NCBI RefSeq assembly: GCF_020829625.1
Contig: NZ_JAIVFX010000015.1
Span: 62,001-126,000, forward strand
Direction: 5' to 3'
Length of the DNA stretch: 64,000 bases
Source of the DNA: Nostoc sp. XA010
Lineage (GTDB): Bacteria > Cyanobacteriota > Cyanobacteriia > Cyanobacteriales > Nostocaceae
Position numbers and translations under genes: made by a program. Below the pieces are notes generated by a model. That model was not told where the DNA came from, did not search any database, and saw only the letters and a program-made list of their open reading frames with translations. Each line of letters starts with the position of its first letter. The first letter of the stretch is position 1. This document shows, in pieces, positions 9,188-16,893 of this stretch.

Positions 9188-9241
9188 AGGGTATCGTTAA
9201 AGCGAAAGCTCCGCTAACGCGTCGCATCTCGTAGAGAAGTA
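9188..9241. repeat. Dispersed GCGTCTCGTAGAGAAG-type repeat
   Basis: The segment has the pattern gctaacgcgtcgcatctcgtagagaag. Variants recur near 22925-22952, 25558-25602, 41830-41960, 42295-42325 and 42480-42535. It is a small palindromic repeat family scattered between genes and sometimes inside them. Confidence 0.7.
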
Positions 9242-9264
9242 TTGGGCATTGGTTATTAATTTTT

Positions 9265-9372
9265 CTCTCCTCCTCCGCTTCCCCTGCTTCCCCTGCTCCC
9301 CCTGCCCCCTGCCCCCTGCTTCCCCTGCCCCCTGCCCCCTGCCCCCTGCCCCCTGCCCCCTCCCCCCCGCCT
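9265..9372. repeat. CCCCTGC heptamer tandem repeat
   Basis: About ten tandem copies of CCCCTGC and variants fill the gap between two convergent genes. A 69-codon open frame here is a by-product of the repeat and is not a gene. Confidence 0.85.
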
Positions 9373-9388
9373 CCCCTACTTCATCCCC

Positions 9389-10033
9389 TCACGCTCCCTC
9401 AATGGCAGCAATAACACCAAACAGCAAAAACAGGCATCCGCCAATTAAGGTGAGTTGACGCTCAGAAATTCGTCCGGCAATCATTTTGCCGCCGATAACT
9501 GCGATCGCAGCACAAATGCCATGTCCTAAAATTGCACCTATTGTCACTCCAATGGGATTATTACCTGCGGCTAGGGCAATGGTGGCAATTTGCGTGCGAT
9601 CGCCCCACTCTGCCATAAATGTCAACACAAAAGCTTCTATGATAATTGCCAAGGAAGTCTTTTGCTTTGGTAGCTCCAAATCTGCTTTTTTCACCGCAGC
9701 TTCGGCCTCTTCTATAACTTCTGTATCACAAGCAGCAGGAGACATCTTACTAGCGTCATATAACAGCTTGAAACCAAACGCAATAAACAAAGCTATTTCG
9801 GCGTAATGAATATAAACTTTTGGTAAAAAAGATACCGCTTGTCCAAATAGCACCGAAAGGATTGTCATCGCCGCTAAAGCGGCTGTCACACCTGTAAATA
9901 CCAGCCGCCGCGAGTGGTGCATTGCCAAAATTACGGCAATAAAAAATGTTTTATCGCCTAATTCGGAAACTGTTATTAATAATAAACCTGCGGTAAAAGC
10001 TGTTAACACTCTCTCAAGCTCCTGAAAAATCAT
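9389..10033 (-). CDS. mnx: GDT1/UPF0016 family manganese exporter (Mnx type)
   Basis: An integral membrane protein of 214 residues with about six helices and two copies of the family signature E-x-G-D-[KR]-[TS]: ELGDKTF near residue 23 and EWGDRTQ near residue 141. An acidic cytoplasmic loop separates the two halves. In Synechocystis the single-gene homologue Mnx exports manganese from the cytoplasm and protects against manganese toxicity; plant PAM71 and human TMEM165 are relatives. The ATG follows a leader hairpin at 10064-10110. The gene symbol is given by family and length and is not proven for this strain. Confidence 0.88.
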   Translation of the reverse strand: MIFQELERVLTAFTAGLLLITVSELGDKTFFIAVILAMHHSRRLVFTGVTAALAAMTILSVLFGQAVSFLPKVYIHYAEIALFIAFGFKLLYDASKMSPAACDTEVIEEAEAAVKKADLELPKQKTSLAIIIEAFVLTFMAEWGDRTQIATIALAAGNNPIGVTIGAILGHGICAAIAVIGGKMIAGRISERQLTLIGGCLFLLFGVIAAIEGA

Positions 10034-10063
10034 TTACCGATGTGAAGCTTGATGAGAACCAAA

Positions 10064-10110
10064 AGACCTCACCAAGTTTACACTTTTCGGTGTGAACTTA
10101 GTGAAGGTCT
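10064..10110 (-). promoter_or_regulatory. Long hairpin in the 5' leader of the manganese exporter gene
   Basis: On the minus strand AGACCTTCACTAAGTT pairs with AACTTGGTGAGGTCT with one bulge, extended by ACAC/GTGT across a CGAAAA loop, then TTTTGG. It ends about 30 bases before the ATG. It looks like an attenuator or terminator in the leader. The yybP-ykoY manganese riboswitch core is not visible, so any metal response is speculation. Confidence 0.5.
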
Positions 10111-10548
10111 CGCTTTCAAATATTGATTACTTGCCACCTGAACCAGGCTCATCGCCAGTATGTTGATTCAGATGTACTGGCTTTTAATTTTTTTGGCCAG
10201 CAGCTACTCCCCTTCTATGCGAATGTGATTATACATCTTTTCCGGGTAGAAGTCAACGAATTAGGAAATCAAGAGGTATTGGCAGTTTTCATAGAAAATG
10301 TTTAGATAATTTTTCGTATATCTTTACTGTGATTGTAGTCTGGAAGAATGCTTAGACATAGCCCGTCATAGACATCGCACTAACGCTACAACGGCGTAAC
10401 CTATTAGCTATGTAGAGTGAAACTATCAATTAAGTCAGAGGTGACGTAATAATCACCTCAACCTATTGTTTACTTGCACATAATGCCAATTCATTCAAAA
10501 AAATAGATCGATCAATCATGCACAGGGTTAAGGCCAAATCCTCTTCTA
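10111..10548. other. Intergenic gap between mnx and por
   Basis: No convincing gene. A 60-codon open frame at 10123-10305 lacks a ribosome site and recognisable motifs. A dispersed-repeat fragment lies around 10355-10410. Confidence 0.5.
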
Positions 10549-11511
10549 TTACGCAAGTCCAACCAACTTTGCGCTTAGTTCCCACATGCGATCGCCTTTT
10601 TCATCATCGCGGGCTTGAGGAGAGACCTTTTGAACAAAGGACTTGCCATCTTTCTTCTGGCGATTTCCCCAACTCCAATAAGCACCAGATTGATTGTATT
10701 CAGGTTCGGCAACTACCGCAGCAACCCGTTCTCCTGCCAACTCCTGAGACACATATCCCCCAGTGATGTACTTCTGGAATAATGGGAAAATTTTCTGAAA
10801 TAGGGGATAGTGGTTTCTAAATAGCGGCGTTTCTGCAACACATCCCGGATAGAGAGAGCTGAAGGCGATACCTGTTGACTCGTGATAGCGCCGATGCAGT
10901 TCCCGCATAGTCAGCACGTTGCAAACCTTGCTGTCTTTGTAAGCTTTGACGGGTTCAAACTTCTTGCCGTCAATCATTGAGATTGGCTCTTTAAATCCTT
11001 CTGCAAACCCTTGCAAATCGCCCAAGTCGGGACGCGGCGGAATCTTCCCACCCAGTTCGTCTGGATTGTGGGTGACAGTTCCTAAAATTACGAGCCTTGG
11101 CTCTGAAGATGACTTCTTCAGATCCTCTAGCATTAGGTTGCACAAAAGGAAATGTCCGAGGTGATTTGTGGTGACAGTTAACTCGTAACCTTCTGGACTG
11201 CGTAAAGGCTCCTTTATTAAGGGCATATAAATTGCGGCGTTGCACACCAAAGCATCTAGAGAGTTGCCGCTTGCTCGAAAGTTATTCACAAATTGTCGAA
11301 CGCTTTCTAAAGAGCCAAGATCGATATGCATGATAGTGTAGCTACCCTGGTGGGGGATTCCTACAGATTGGGCTGCAAGTTGAGCCTTCGCTATATCCCT
11401 ACAAGCCATTACTACATACCATCCTCTTTCAGCAAGAGCCTTGGCAGCGTACAAACCGACCCCCGAAGAGGCACCTGTGATTATAACCGTTGGCTTGTGA
11501 TGTTGTTCCAT
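10549..11511 (-). CDS. por: Light-dependent protochlorophyllide reductase
   Basis: Reduces protochlorophyllide to chlorophyllide with NADPH in a light-driven step of chlorophyll synthesis. It is a short-chain dehydrogenase of 320 residues. The Rossmann motif TGASSGVGLYAAKAL is at residues 13-27. The conserved NAA is in VCNAAIY, and the catalytic Tyr-x-x-x-Lys is in YKDSK. The POR-specific tail begins near VSQELAGERVA. Length and motifs match cyanobacterial LPOR. Confidence 0.96.
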   Translation of the reverse strand: MEQHHKPTVIITGASSGVGLYAAKALAERGWYVVMACRDIAKAQLAAQSVGIPHQGSYTIMHIDLGSLESVRQFVNNFRASGNSLDALVCNAAIYMPLIKEPLRSPEGYELTVTTNHLGHFLLCNLMLEDLKKSSSEPRLVILGTVTHNPDELGGKIPPRPDLGDLQGFAEGFKEPISMIDGKKFEPVKAYKDSKVCNVLTMRELHRRYHESTGIAFSSLYPGCVAETPLFRNHYPLFQKIFPLFQKYITGGYVSQELAGERVAAVVAEPEYNQSGAYWSWGNRQKKDGKSFVQKVSPQARDDEKGDRMWELSAKLVGLA

Positions 11512-11636
11512 TATGTTGAGCCTCCATTGACTGTCTCTAGGATCTCACACCAGTGAGCCATCATTGTCACCAGCTTTTTCAATGCTGGATTAACCTGAAC
11601 TAACCCGTACTCCAAATAAGTACTCTTAATTTTTTA

Positions 11637-11651
11637 CTCTCGTTTTGAGAG
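11637..11651. promoter_or_regulatory. Possible operator in the higBA promoter
   Basis: CTCTC and GAGAG form an inverted repeat around GTTTT, just upstream of a TATAGA box and about 55 bases before the toxin start. HigBA-type pairs repress themselves through such palindromes. Binding here is inferred. Confidence 0.35.
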
Positions 11652-11707
11652 ACTATAGAAGTAATTGATTTTTTATTGAAAAAATATGGCAAAAAAGCTA
11701 GAAAGAA

Positions 11708-12007
11708 ATGCATTTAATTGCAATTCGCAAGCTTCGCACTGATACCGCTCAGTATCGCGATTTCAAGAAACAGATTGACAACTGGTATGCAACTGTGAAA
11801 AAAACAGAATGGCAGAACTTAGAGGACGTTCGTAAGATTTACAAGGATGCTGAAGCAGTTGGAAACTTTACTGTTTTCAATATCAAGGGTAATGATTATC
11901 GCCTAATTGTCGGTATTGATTATGAAGACCAGGTAGTTTACTACAAATACTTTCTTACACATACTGAATACGATAAAGGCAAATGGAAAAATGACTTTTA
12001 CTTTTGA
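11708..12007 (+). CDS. higB: HigB-like toxin (RelE superfamily mRNA interferase)
   Basis: A 99-residue basic protein with the HigB_toxin family layout: MHLIAIRKLR, then DNWYATVKKTEWQNLEDVRK, then the core VFNIKGNDYRLIVGIDYEDQVVYYKYFLTHTEYDKGKW. Such toxins cleave ribosome-bound mRNA unless neutralised by the antitoxin. The toxin comes first and its end overlaps the antitoxin start by 17 bases, the usual inverted order of higBA. It is probably part of the mobile accessory pool. Confidence 0.9.
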   Translation: MHLIAIRKLRTDTAQYRDFKKQIDNWYATVKKTEWQNLEDVRKIYKDAEAVGNFTVFNIKGNDYRLIVGIDYEDQVVYYKYFLTHTEYDKGKWKNDFYF

Positions 12008-12389
12008 CGAAACTGCTTATCGCAATCTGCTAGCTGAAGTTGCTCCCAAGCTAATTGAGACGGAAGAGGAGTATGAACGTGTGTTGACAGTGGTAGAGCG
12101 TCTAACCTTTGCGAAAAATCGTACTCCAGAGCACCGAGTTTTACATAAATTGCTGGTGAAGCTGATTGAAGTATATGAAACACAGAACTACCTGATGGAT
12201 TTATCTGTACCTCATGAGATACTTCAACACATCATGGAAGCAAGTGGAACCCGCCAAGCTGACTTGGTAGGGGTTATTGGATCAAGCGGTGTAGTGTCTG
12301 AGGTTGTTAATGGTAAGCGTTCGATTAGCAAGGCACAAGCCAAAATGCTTGGTGATTACTTCAAGGTTTCACCTAGCCTATTTATCTAA
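11991..12389 (+). CDS. higA: HigA-like antitoxin with Xre helix-turn-helix
   Basis: A 132-residue protein that should neutralise the upstream HigB-like toxin and repress the operon. Residues 1-70 are an acidic helical region (FDETAYRNLLAEVAPKLIETEEEYERV). Residues 75-132 are an Xre/Cro-type helix-turn-helix (LQHIMEASGTRQADLVGVIGSSGVVSEVVNGKRSISKAQAKMLGDYF). The ATG lies inside the last codons of the toxin gene, so translation is coupled. Confidence 0.9.
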   Translation: MTFTFDETAYRNLLAEVAPKLIETEEEYERVLTVVERLTFAKNRTPEHRVLHKLLVKLIEVYETQNYLMDLSVPHEILQHIMEASGTRQADLVGVIGSSGVVSEVVNGKRSISKAQAKMLGDYFKVSPSLFI

Positions 12390-12545
12390 GCCTCAATTTA
12401 AAGCGTGTGGGAATACCGTTTTTGGTACACCAAAGTAGTGATGTAGTTTTAGTAAGTTGGCTAGGGGCTTTCTTGCATTGCCTTCAAGGAATTCTCAGAC
12501 CGCGCTATACCCCCACCCAACACTAAACTAATTTCTATTATTTAA

Positions 12546-12866
12546 CTAATCAACTTTCAGCTTTGCCAATATCTCTAAGCGTTTAAGATAATTCTTCATA
12601 TATTCAGGACTCTCTGTTGGAACACAACCATCGTTATACAAGTAAATTCTGTCTGTATTTGAATCACTATTGCAAGAGAGCTTTGCTACTGTTGCTGAAC
12701 CTATACCTTTCAATTCAACGCTAATAGGATAGTCTTGATACTCGATGTGTTCCCTAGTCTTAAAACCAACTGGCTTGTATTCCCTATTAAGGACTACCTA
12801 TCGTCCATCAGGTTGTTTTTCAAGGCAATAAGGAAGAAAGACTGATCTGAAGTCGTTAAGCGCCAT
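12546..12866 (-). pseudogene. Small conserved-type gene interrupted by one in-frame stop
   Basis: Reading the minus strand from an ATG behind AAGGA gives a 106-codon frame: MALNDFRSVFLPYCLEKQPD-GR, then TAG at 12798-12800, then VVLNREYKPVGFKTREHIEY and onward to a terminal KVD and stop. The frame is otherwise open and protein-like on both sides of the TAG. A single TAT or TAC to TAG change would explain it (DGRYVVLNREYKPVGF). I do not know the family function. It could also be a sequencing error. It lies just after the toxin-antitoxin pair, a common place for accessory genes. Confidence 0.7.
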
Positions 12867-13078
12867 ATCGTTTTCCTTGGCTGCAATATTACACTTTCTG
12901 CCCTAGTGATATCACTAATACCAGTTTTTTTCCAAGATAATAGCTGCGATTCAAGGACAGTTAGGTTCTTGTCACTAGCTCAATGATTTATAGTCATGTT
13001 TTTAATCGAGGTGGACGAGGTGGTTACAGTCCCCTCGATTCATTGTGCAAGGGAGATCAGAAGATTTATTACCTCCAG

Positions 13079-14806
13079 TTAATACTTCCGCTCTTTTGGC
13101 TCAAACATAGTAATCGCCACAGGACGATATTGAATGTCAATTCCCGCAGGTGAATAGTAAGCCATTGTGTGTTTGAGGAAGTTGGTATCATCTCGCTCAG
13201 AATAATCTTCGCGGAAATGAGCGCCACGACTCTCTTGGCGATTTAAAGCTGATGCCAAAATAGTCTGTCCCACTACCATCAAACTTCGCAATTCCAAAGC
13301 TTCCACAAGTTCCGTATTCCAGCAACTACCTTTATCATCTAAATAAATTTGAGGATATTGCTGTTGGATTTCTTCTAGTTTGTGCAACCCTTCACTCATT
13401 AATGCCTCAGTGCGGAAAACACCGCAGTAATCAGTCATACAATCCTGGAAAGCTTGACGAACTTGGTTAATGCGATACTGTCCTGGTTGTTCTAGCAAAG
13501 CTTGGATTTGTTGCTGGGCTTCCGTTACATATCGTTGCTCATCTACAGAGGGCAACTTGCGTTTTTGGACAAATTGCGCGATCGCAGCCCCGGTTCTCTT
13601 GCCATAAACGACACATTCCAGCAGAGAATTACTCCCTAAGCGATTAGCACCATGTACGGAAACACAAGATGTTTCGCCAGCAGCAAAGAAGGCATCAACT
13701 AAACCATCACCACTACTGCGGACTTGCCCATCAGTATTAACCGGAATACCACCCATACAATAGTGAATTGTCGGACGGACTGGCATAGGTTGAGTTACTG
13801 CGTCAACACCTACCAAACGGTGTGCTTCTTCCCAACAGAAGGGGACGCGACTCATAATTTTTTCTTTGCCCATGTGGCGTAGATCGAGATAGACAAAGGG
13901 GCCCCCAGCACTACCGTCGAGATGAATACCACGTCCGGCGCGAATTTCGTAAGCGATCGCTCGTGAGGTAATATCACGAGGAGCCAGTTCCATGCGACTG
14001 GGTGCATAGTTCGCCATAAAGCGATCGCCTTCACTATTTATCAGATACGCCCCTTCACCCCGTACTGCTTCTGAAATCAGCACCCCTACCGGATATAAAC
14101 CAGTGGGATGAAATTGGACAAATTCCATATCTTCTAAAGGCAAACCTGCGATCGCAGTCATTGCCAAACCATCACCCGAAGAAGCGTAATCATTAGAGGT
14201 GGTGTTATAAACGCGACCATAGCCCCCTGTGGCAAACATCACCGCCTTGGCTCGCACCACCTCTATATGTCCATCCAAAAGATTGAACATTACCACACCC
14301 TTCGCCTCATTTTCTTCTAAAATGAGACGCATCACATACCATTCTTCATAAACTTGCACTCCATAACGCCGCAAATTGTTAACCAATTCGTGCAAAATTG
14401 CGTGACCGGTCTTATCAGCCGCGTAGCAAGTGCGATTGTGGGAATGTCCGCCAAAAGCCCGTTGAGCAATGCGCCCATCGGGTAAGCGAGAGAACAAAAC
14501 GCCCATGTGTTCCAAGTCAATTACCACATCTGGCGCTTCTTGGGCGAGAATTGCCACAGCATCTTGGTCTGCCAAGTAATCAGAACCCTTGATAGTATCA
14601 AAAGCATGTGCTTCCCAAGTATCTGCTGAATCAACATTTTTCAACGATGCAGCCATACCACCTTGAGCCGCCACCGAGTGCGATCGAATTGGGTGTGTTT
14701 TGGCAACCACAGCAATATTTAAATTAGGGTCAGTGCGGGCAATTTCTACAGCAGCCCGACATCCCGCCAATCCACCCCCGACAATAATCACATCGTGTTC
14801 TAGCAT
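13079..14806 (-). CDS. sdhA: Succinate dehydrogenase/fumarate reductase flavoprotein subunit
   Basis: Oxidises succinate to fumarate and feeds electrons to the thylakoid plastoquinone pool. It has 575 residues. The FAD-binding motif DVIIVGGGLAGCRAA is at 5-19, and the covalent-flavin region SHSVAAQGGMAA is near 43-54. The substrate-site regions are HPTGLYPVGVL and GCMGGIPV-type (YCMGGIPVNTDGQV). The C-terminal fumarate-reductase domain has HFREDYSERDD. The iron-sulfur partner is not in the window, as is usual in cyanobacteria where the subunits are scattered. Confidence 0.94.
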   Translation of the reverse strand: MLEHDVIIVGGGLAGCRAAVEIARTDPNLNIAVVAKTHPIRSHSVAAQGGMAASLKNVDSADTWEAHAFDTIKGSDYLADQDAVAILAQEAPDVVIDLEHMGVLFSRLPDGRIAQRAFGGHSHNRTCYAADKTGHAILHELVNNLRRYGVQVYEEWYVMRLILEENEAKGVVMFNLLDGHIEVVRAKAVMFATGGYGRVYNTTSNDYASSGDGLAMTAIAGLPLEDMEFVQFHPTGLYPVGVLISEAVRGEGAYLINSEGDRFMANYAPSRMELAPRDITSRAIAYEIRAGRGIHLDGSAGGPFVYLDLRHMGKEKIMSRVPFCWEEAHRLVGVDAVTQPMPVRPTIHYCMGGIPVNTDGQVRSSGDGLVDAFFAAGETSCVSVHGANRLGSNSLLECVVYGKRTGAAIAQFVQKRKLPSVDEQRYVTEAQQQIQALLEQPGQYRINQVRQAFQDCMTDYCGVFRTEALMSEGLHKLEEIQQQYPQIYLDDKGSCWNTELVEALELRSLMVVGQTILASALNRQESRGAHFREDYSERDDTNFLKHTMAYYSPAGIDIQYRPVAITMFEPKERKY

Positions 14807-14886
14807 AATTAGCCCCTAATTGCAAACCACTGCTGTTCTATTGTAGAGACGGGATTAATCAGACAGTGCGTTGCATCTCTACAAAA

Positions 14887-14915
14887 AAAATCCCTGCCTA
14901 TAGATCAGGGATTTT
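14887..14915 (-). terminator. Terminator on the minus strand
   Basis: AAAATCCCTG and CAGGGATTTT form a perfect 10-bp stem with a nine-base loop, followed on the minus strand by a run of T. It would end transcripts of the small membrane-protein gene at 15010-15330 before sdhA. Confidence 0.8.
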
Positions 14916-14967
14916 ATTACAAATTTTGAAATTAGGAGGGAAAAGTTAAAAATGAAGAGTTAGGTCT

Positions 14968-15010
14968 TCACTTATAACTCCTAACTCCTAACTCCTAACT
15001 CCTAACTCTT
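14968..15010. repeat. CTAACTC heptamer tandem repeat
   Basis: About five tandem copies of CTAACTC lie between the terminator and the stop codon of the next minus-strand gene. The same heptamer family appears at 16815-16892, 40698-40785 and 59885-59962. Confidence 0.9.
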
Positions 15011-15330
15011 CAGCTAGTCGCTTGTACAGGTTGTTGTTGAGACACATTACCTGGCATGGGTTCCATTTTGGTTTCAGGCCCTACAGGAGTGAGTTCAATA
15101 TGATTTAACAAGGTAGTGACAAACGCAAACAACAAGAAAGGTAGCGATAACAGAACGACCAGACCCGCTGTTGCTAAAGCGTACACGGGTCGCTTGGCAC
15201 CCATTAGCGCCAAGGCTGATGCCAAACTTAGGGTAATTGTAATCAACCAAACAATTATTTGACCGTAGATATCACCGAAAGTCAGGGTACAGACAAACCG
15301 ATACTTTTGAATATTATTTCCGATCATCAA
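15010..15330 (-). CDS. Small conserved two-helix membrane protein
   Basis: A 106-residue protein of unknown function. Two hydrophobic segments (about 22-43, IIVWLITITLSLASALALMG, and 50-73) are joined by a short basic turn. A hydrophilic tail rich in Pro, Met and Gln follows. The first two codons are both Met; either could start. It is followed by its own terminator. It is probably a thylakoid or plasma-membrane protein. Confidence 0.7.
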   Translation of the reverse strand: MMIGNNIQKYRFVCTLTFGDIYGQIIVWLITITLSLASALALMGAKRPVYALATAGLVVLLSLPFLLFAFVTTLLNHIELTPVGPETKMEPMPGNVSQQQPVQATS

Positions 15331-15973
15331 ATTTGCCTCAAGTCTCTCCTAATAGGTTCTACGTTAGAACTATGTTTGCTTTGTAGACAATTTCTAAATA
15401 TTTTTGCAAGCTTCGTAATATAACTTCACAATCAACTTTTTTTGTTACAAAGCGCAATTTCTAGTACAGCATGACGGAAATAGACCAACCATCCGCTACT
15501 GTAAGCCTTTCTTTGGTAGTCGCTACTTGGAATTCTCCTCTTCTCTTGTACTACGGAGTTAGCACAAAAACTAAGAGAGCTAGTACGGCACGGCGTAAAT
15601 AGAGCAACCATTTAAAATCCCTAAAGAGCTTATTCCATAATACTTTTGACTTTTGACTTTTGGCTTCCGGCTTGCGGTACTAGGTGTTGATATAGGCTAA
15701 GTTTTTTGTTAAAAGTTTTCGCAATCCTAATCAACTCCTTAACAAATAGGCTCTTTGCCTAAAGCAAAAATTATTTTTGTCATCTGCCAAATTCCAGATA
15801 TTTAGAATATGGTATTTAATTTTTTGATAGTAAATATTAACTAGATAAATCCCGTAAAGTCCGAATGGAAAAACCAATTTTTTGATGTTAAATTTTGAGT
15901 ATTGCCCGAATTTGTTGACTTTTAATCAACAAAAGCCTTTATTTTTCGTGGCGATATTGTTTTAGGAGTGAAC
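15331..15973. other. Intergenic gap with a pair of direct repeats
   Basis: About 640 bases without a gene. It holds two imperfect 32-base direct repeats (15461-15492 and 15580-15611), then a few TTTTGAC heptamers at 15645-15665. The final 60 bases carry the ribosome site of the next gene. Confidence 0.6.
15461..15611. repeat. Two imperfect 32-base direct repeats
   Basis: Both copies begin CTAGTACRGCA and end AATAGASCAACCAT, with starts 119 bases apart. They lie in a non-coding gap and look like a small dispersed repeat element or the footprints of one. Confidence 0.65.
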
Positions 15974-16816
15974 GTGAATACTATTTTTTTTCGTAAAGGT
16001 GTTTTTTGGTTATCAAGTATAACTGCTCTTACAGTCCTGAGTAGCGGCTTATCCGCGAGTGCCCAGACAGTGGATAAGGTCAGCAGTCAGCCATTAACCG
16101 AGCCTTCCGCAACCGTAGCCTCTCACAACGAGTTTAGTACAGAACTTGACACTGTAAGCCAAAATTTCTCTACAGAAACAATTGAAACATTTACAGCAAC
16201 AAATTTAGCTAAGGTACAGCAGTCCCCAAACCCTGCGATACAGGAAAACGCCAGTGTAACGCCTACACCCATTCCAGGCACAGTGGCAACCTCATCTGCA
16301 ACGCTTACCTCTGAGTTTGTGCAACCGACTTCTCAAACTACTTCTCAACCATCTGCTACCAAAGTAGCGCAATCAGATATTGATTTAGGTACAACTACCC
16401 GTGGCGGTAGCAGCTATATTGGCGTTGCTGCTAACATTGGTTTGAGTGGTGGTGAAACGTCTTTGGGCGACGGTAACTTCGCAGTAGTCAGCAAAATCGG
16501 ACTGACAAATTCTATATCGGTGCGACCTTCAGCCGTATTTGGGGACAACACTACAGTTCTAGTTCCGATCACCTATGATTTTACGTTCAAGTCAGCAGAT
16601 GCTTTTAGCGAACCGTTAGCGATCGCACCTTACGTTGGAGTGGGTGCAGCTTACAAAACTGGTGATGATTCGCAATTAGGCTTTTTAGTAGCTGGTGGCA
16701 TTGATGTGCCTCTAACCCCTCAATTCACTGCAACGGCTGCTGTGAATGCCGGATTTTTCGATGAAACTGATATAGGCTTATTGTTAGGAGTTGGTTACAA
16801 CTTTACTGGCTTTTAA
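15974..16816 (+). CDS. Secreted protein with predicted outer-membrane beta-barrel domain
   Basis: A 280-residue protein. A signal peptide (residues 1-33, ending SASAQT) is followed by a low-complexity Thr/Ser/Pro/Gln linker to about 135. The C-terminal part alternates polar and hydrophobic residues (GGSSYIGVAANIGLSGGETS, then repeated amphipathic strands) and ends GVGYNFTGF with a terminal Phe, as outer-membrane beta barrels do. It is probably a surface or porin-like protein; the ligand is unknown. GTG at 15974 is preferred over GTG at 15968 because the AGGAG site overlaps the latter. Confidence 0.75.
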   Translation: MNTIFFRKGVFWLSSITALTVLSSGLSASAQTVDKVSSQPLTEPSATVASHNEFSTELDTVSQNFSTETIETFTATNLAKVQQSPNPAIQENASVTPTPIPGTVATSSATLTSEFVQPTSQTTSQPSATKVAQSDIDLGTTTRGGSSYIGVAANIGLSGGETSLGDGNFAVVSKIGLTNSISVRPSAVFGDNTTVLVPITYDFTFKSADAFSEPLAIAPYVGVGAAYKTGDDSQLGFLVAGGIDVPLTPQFTATAAVNAGFFDETDIGLLLGVGYNFTGF

Positions 16817-16893
16817 GAGTTAGGAGTTATGAGTTAGAAGTTAAGAGTTAGTAATGTTTCACTTATAACTCCTAACTCCTAATTCCTAACTTT

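Noticed and set aside
9249..9458. Proline/cysteine-rich 69-codon ORF
   Set aside because: It is the translation of CCCCTGC tandem repeats and overlaps the manganese exporter gene.
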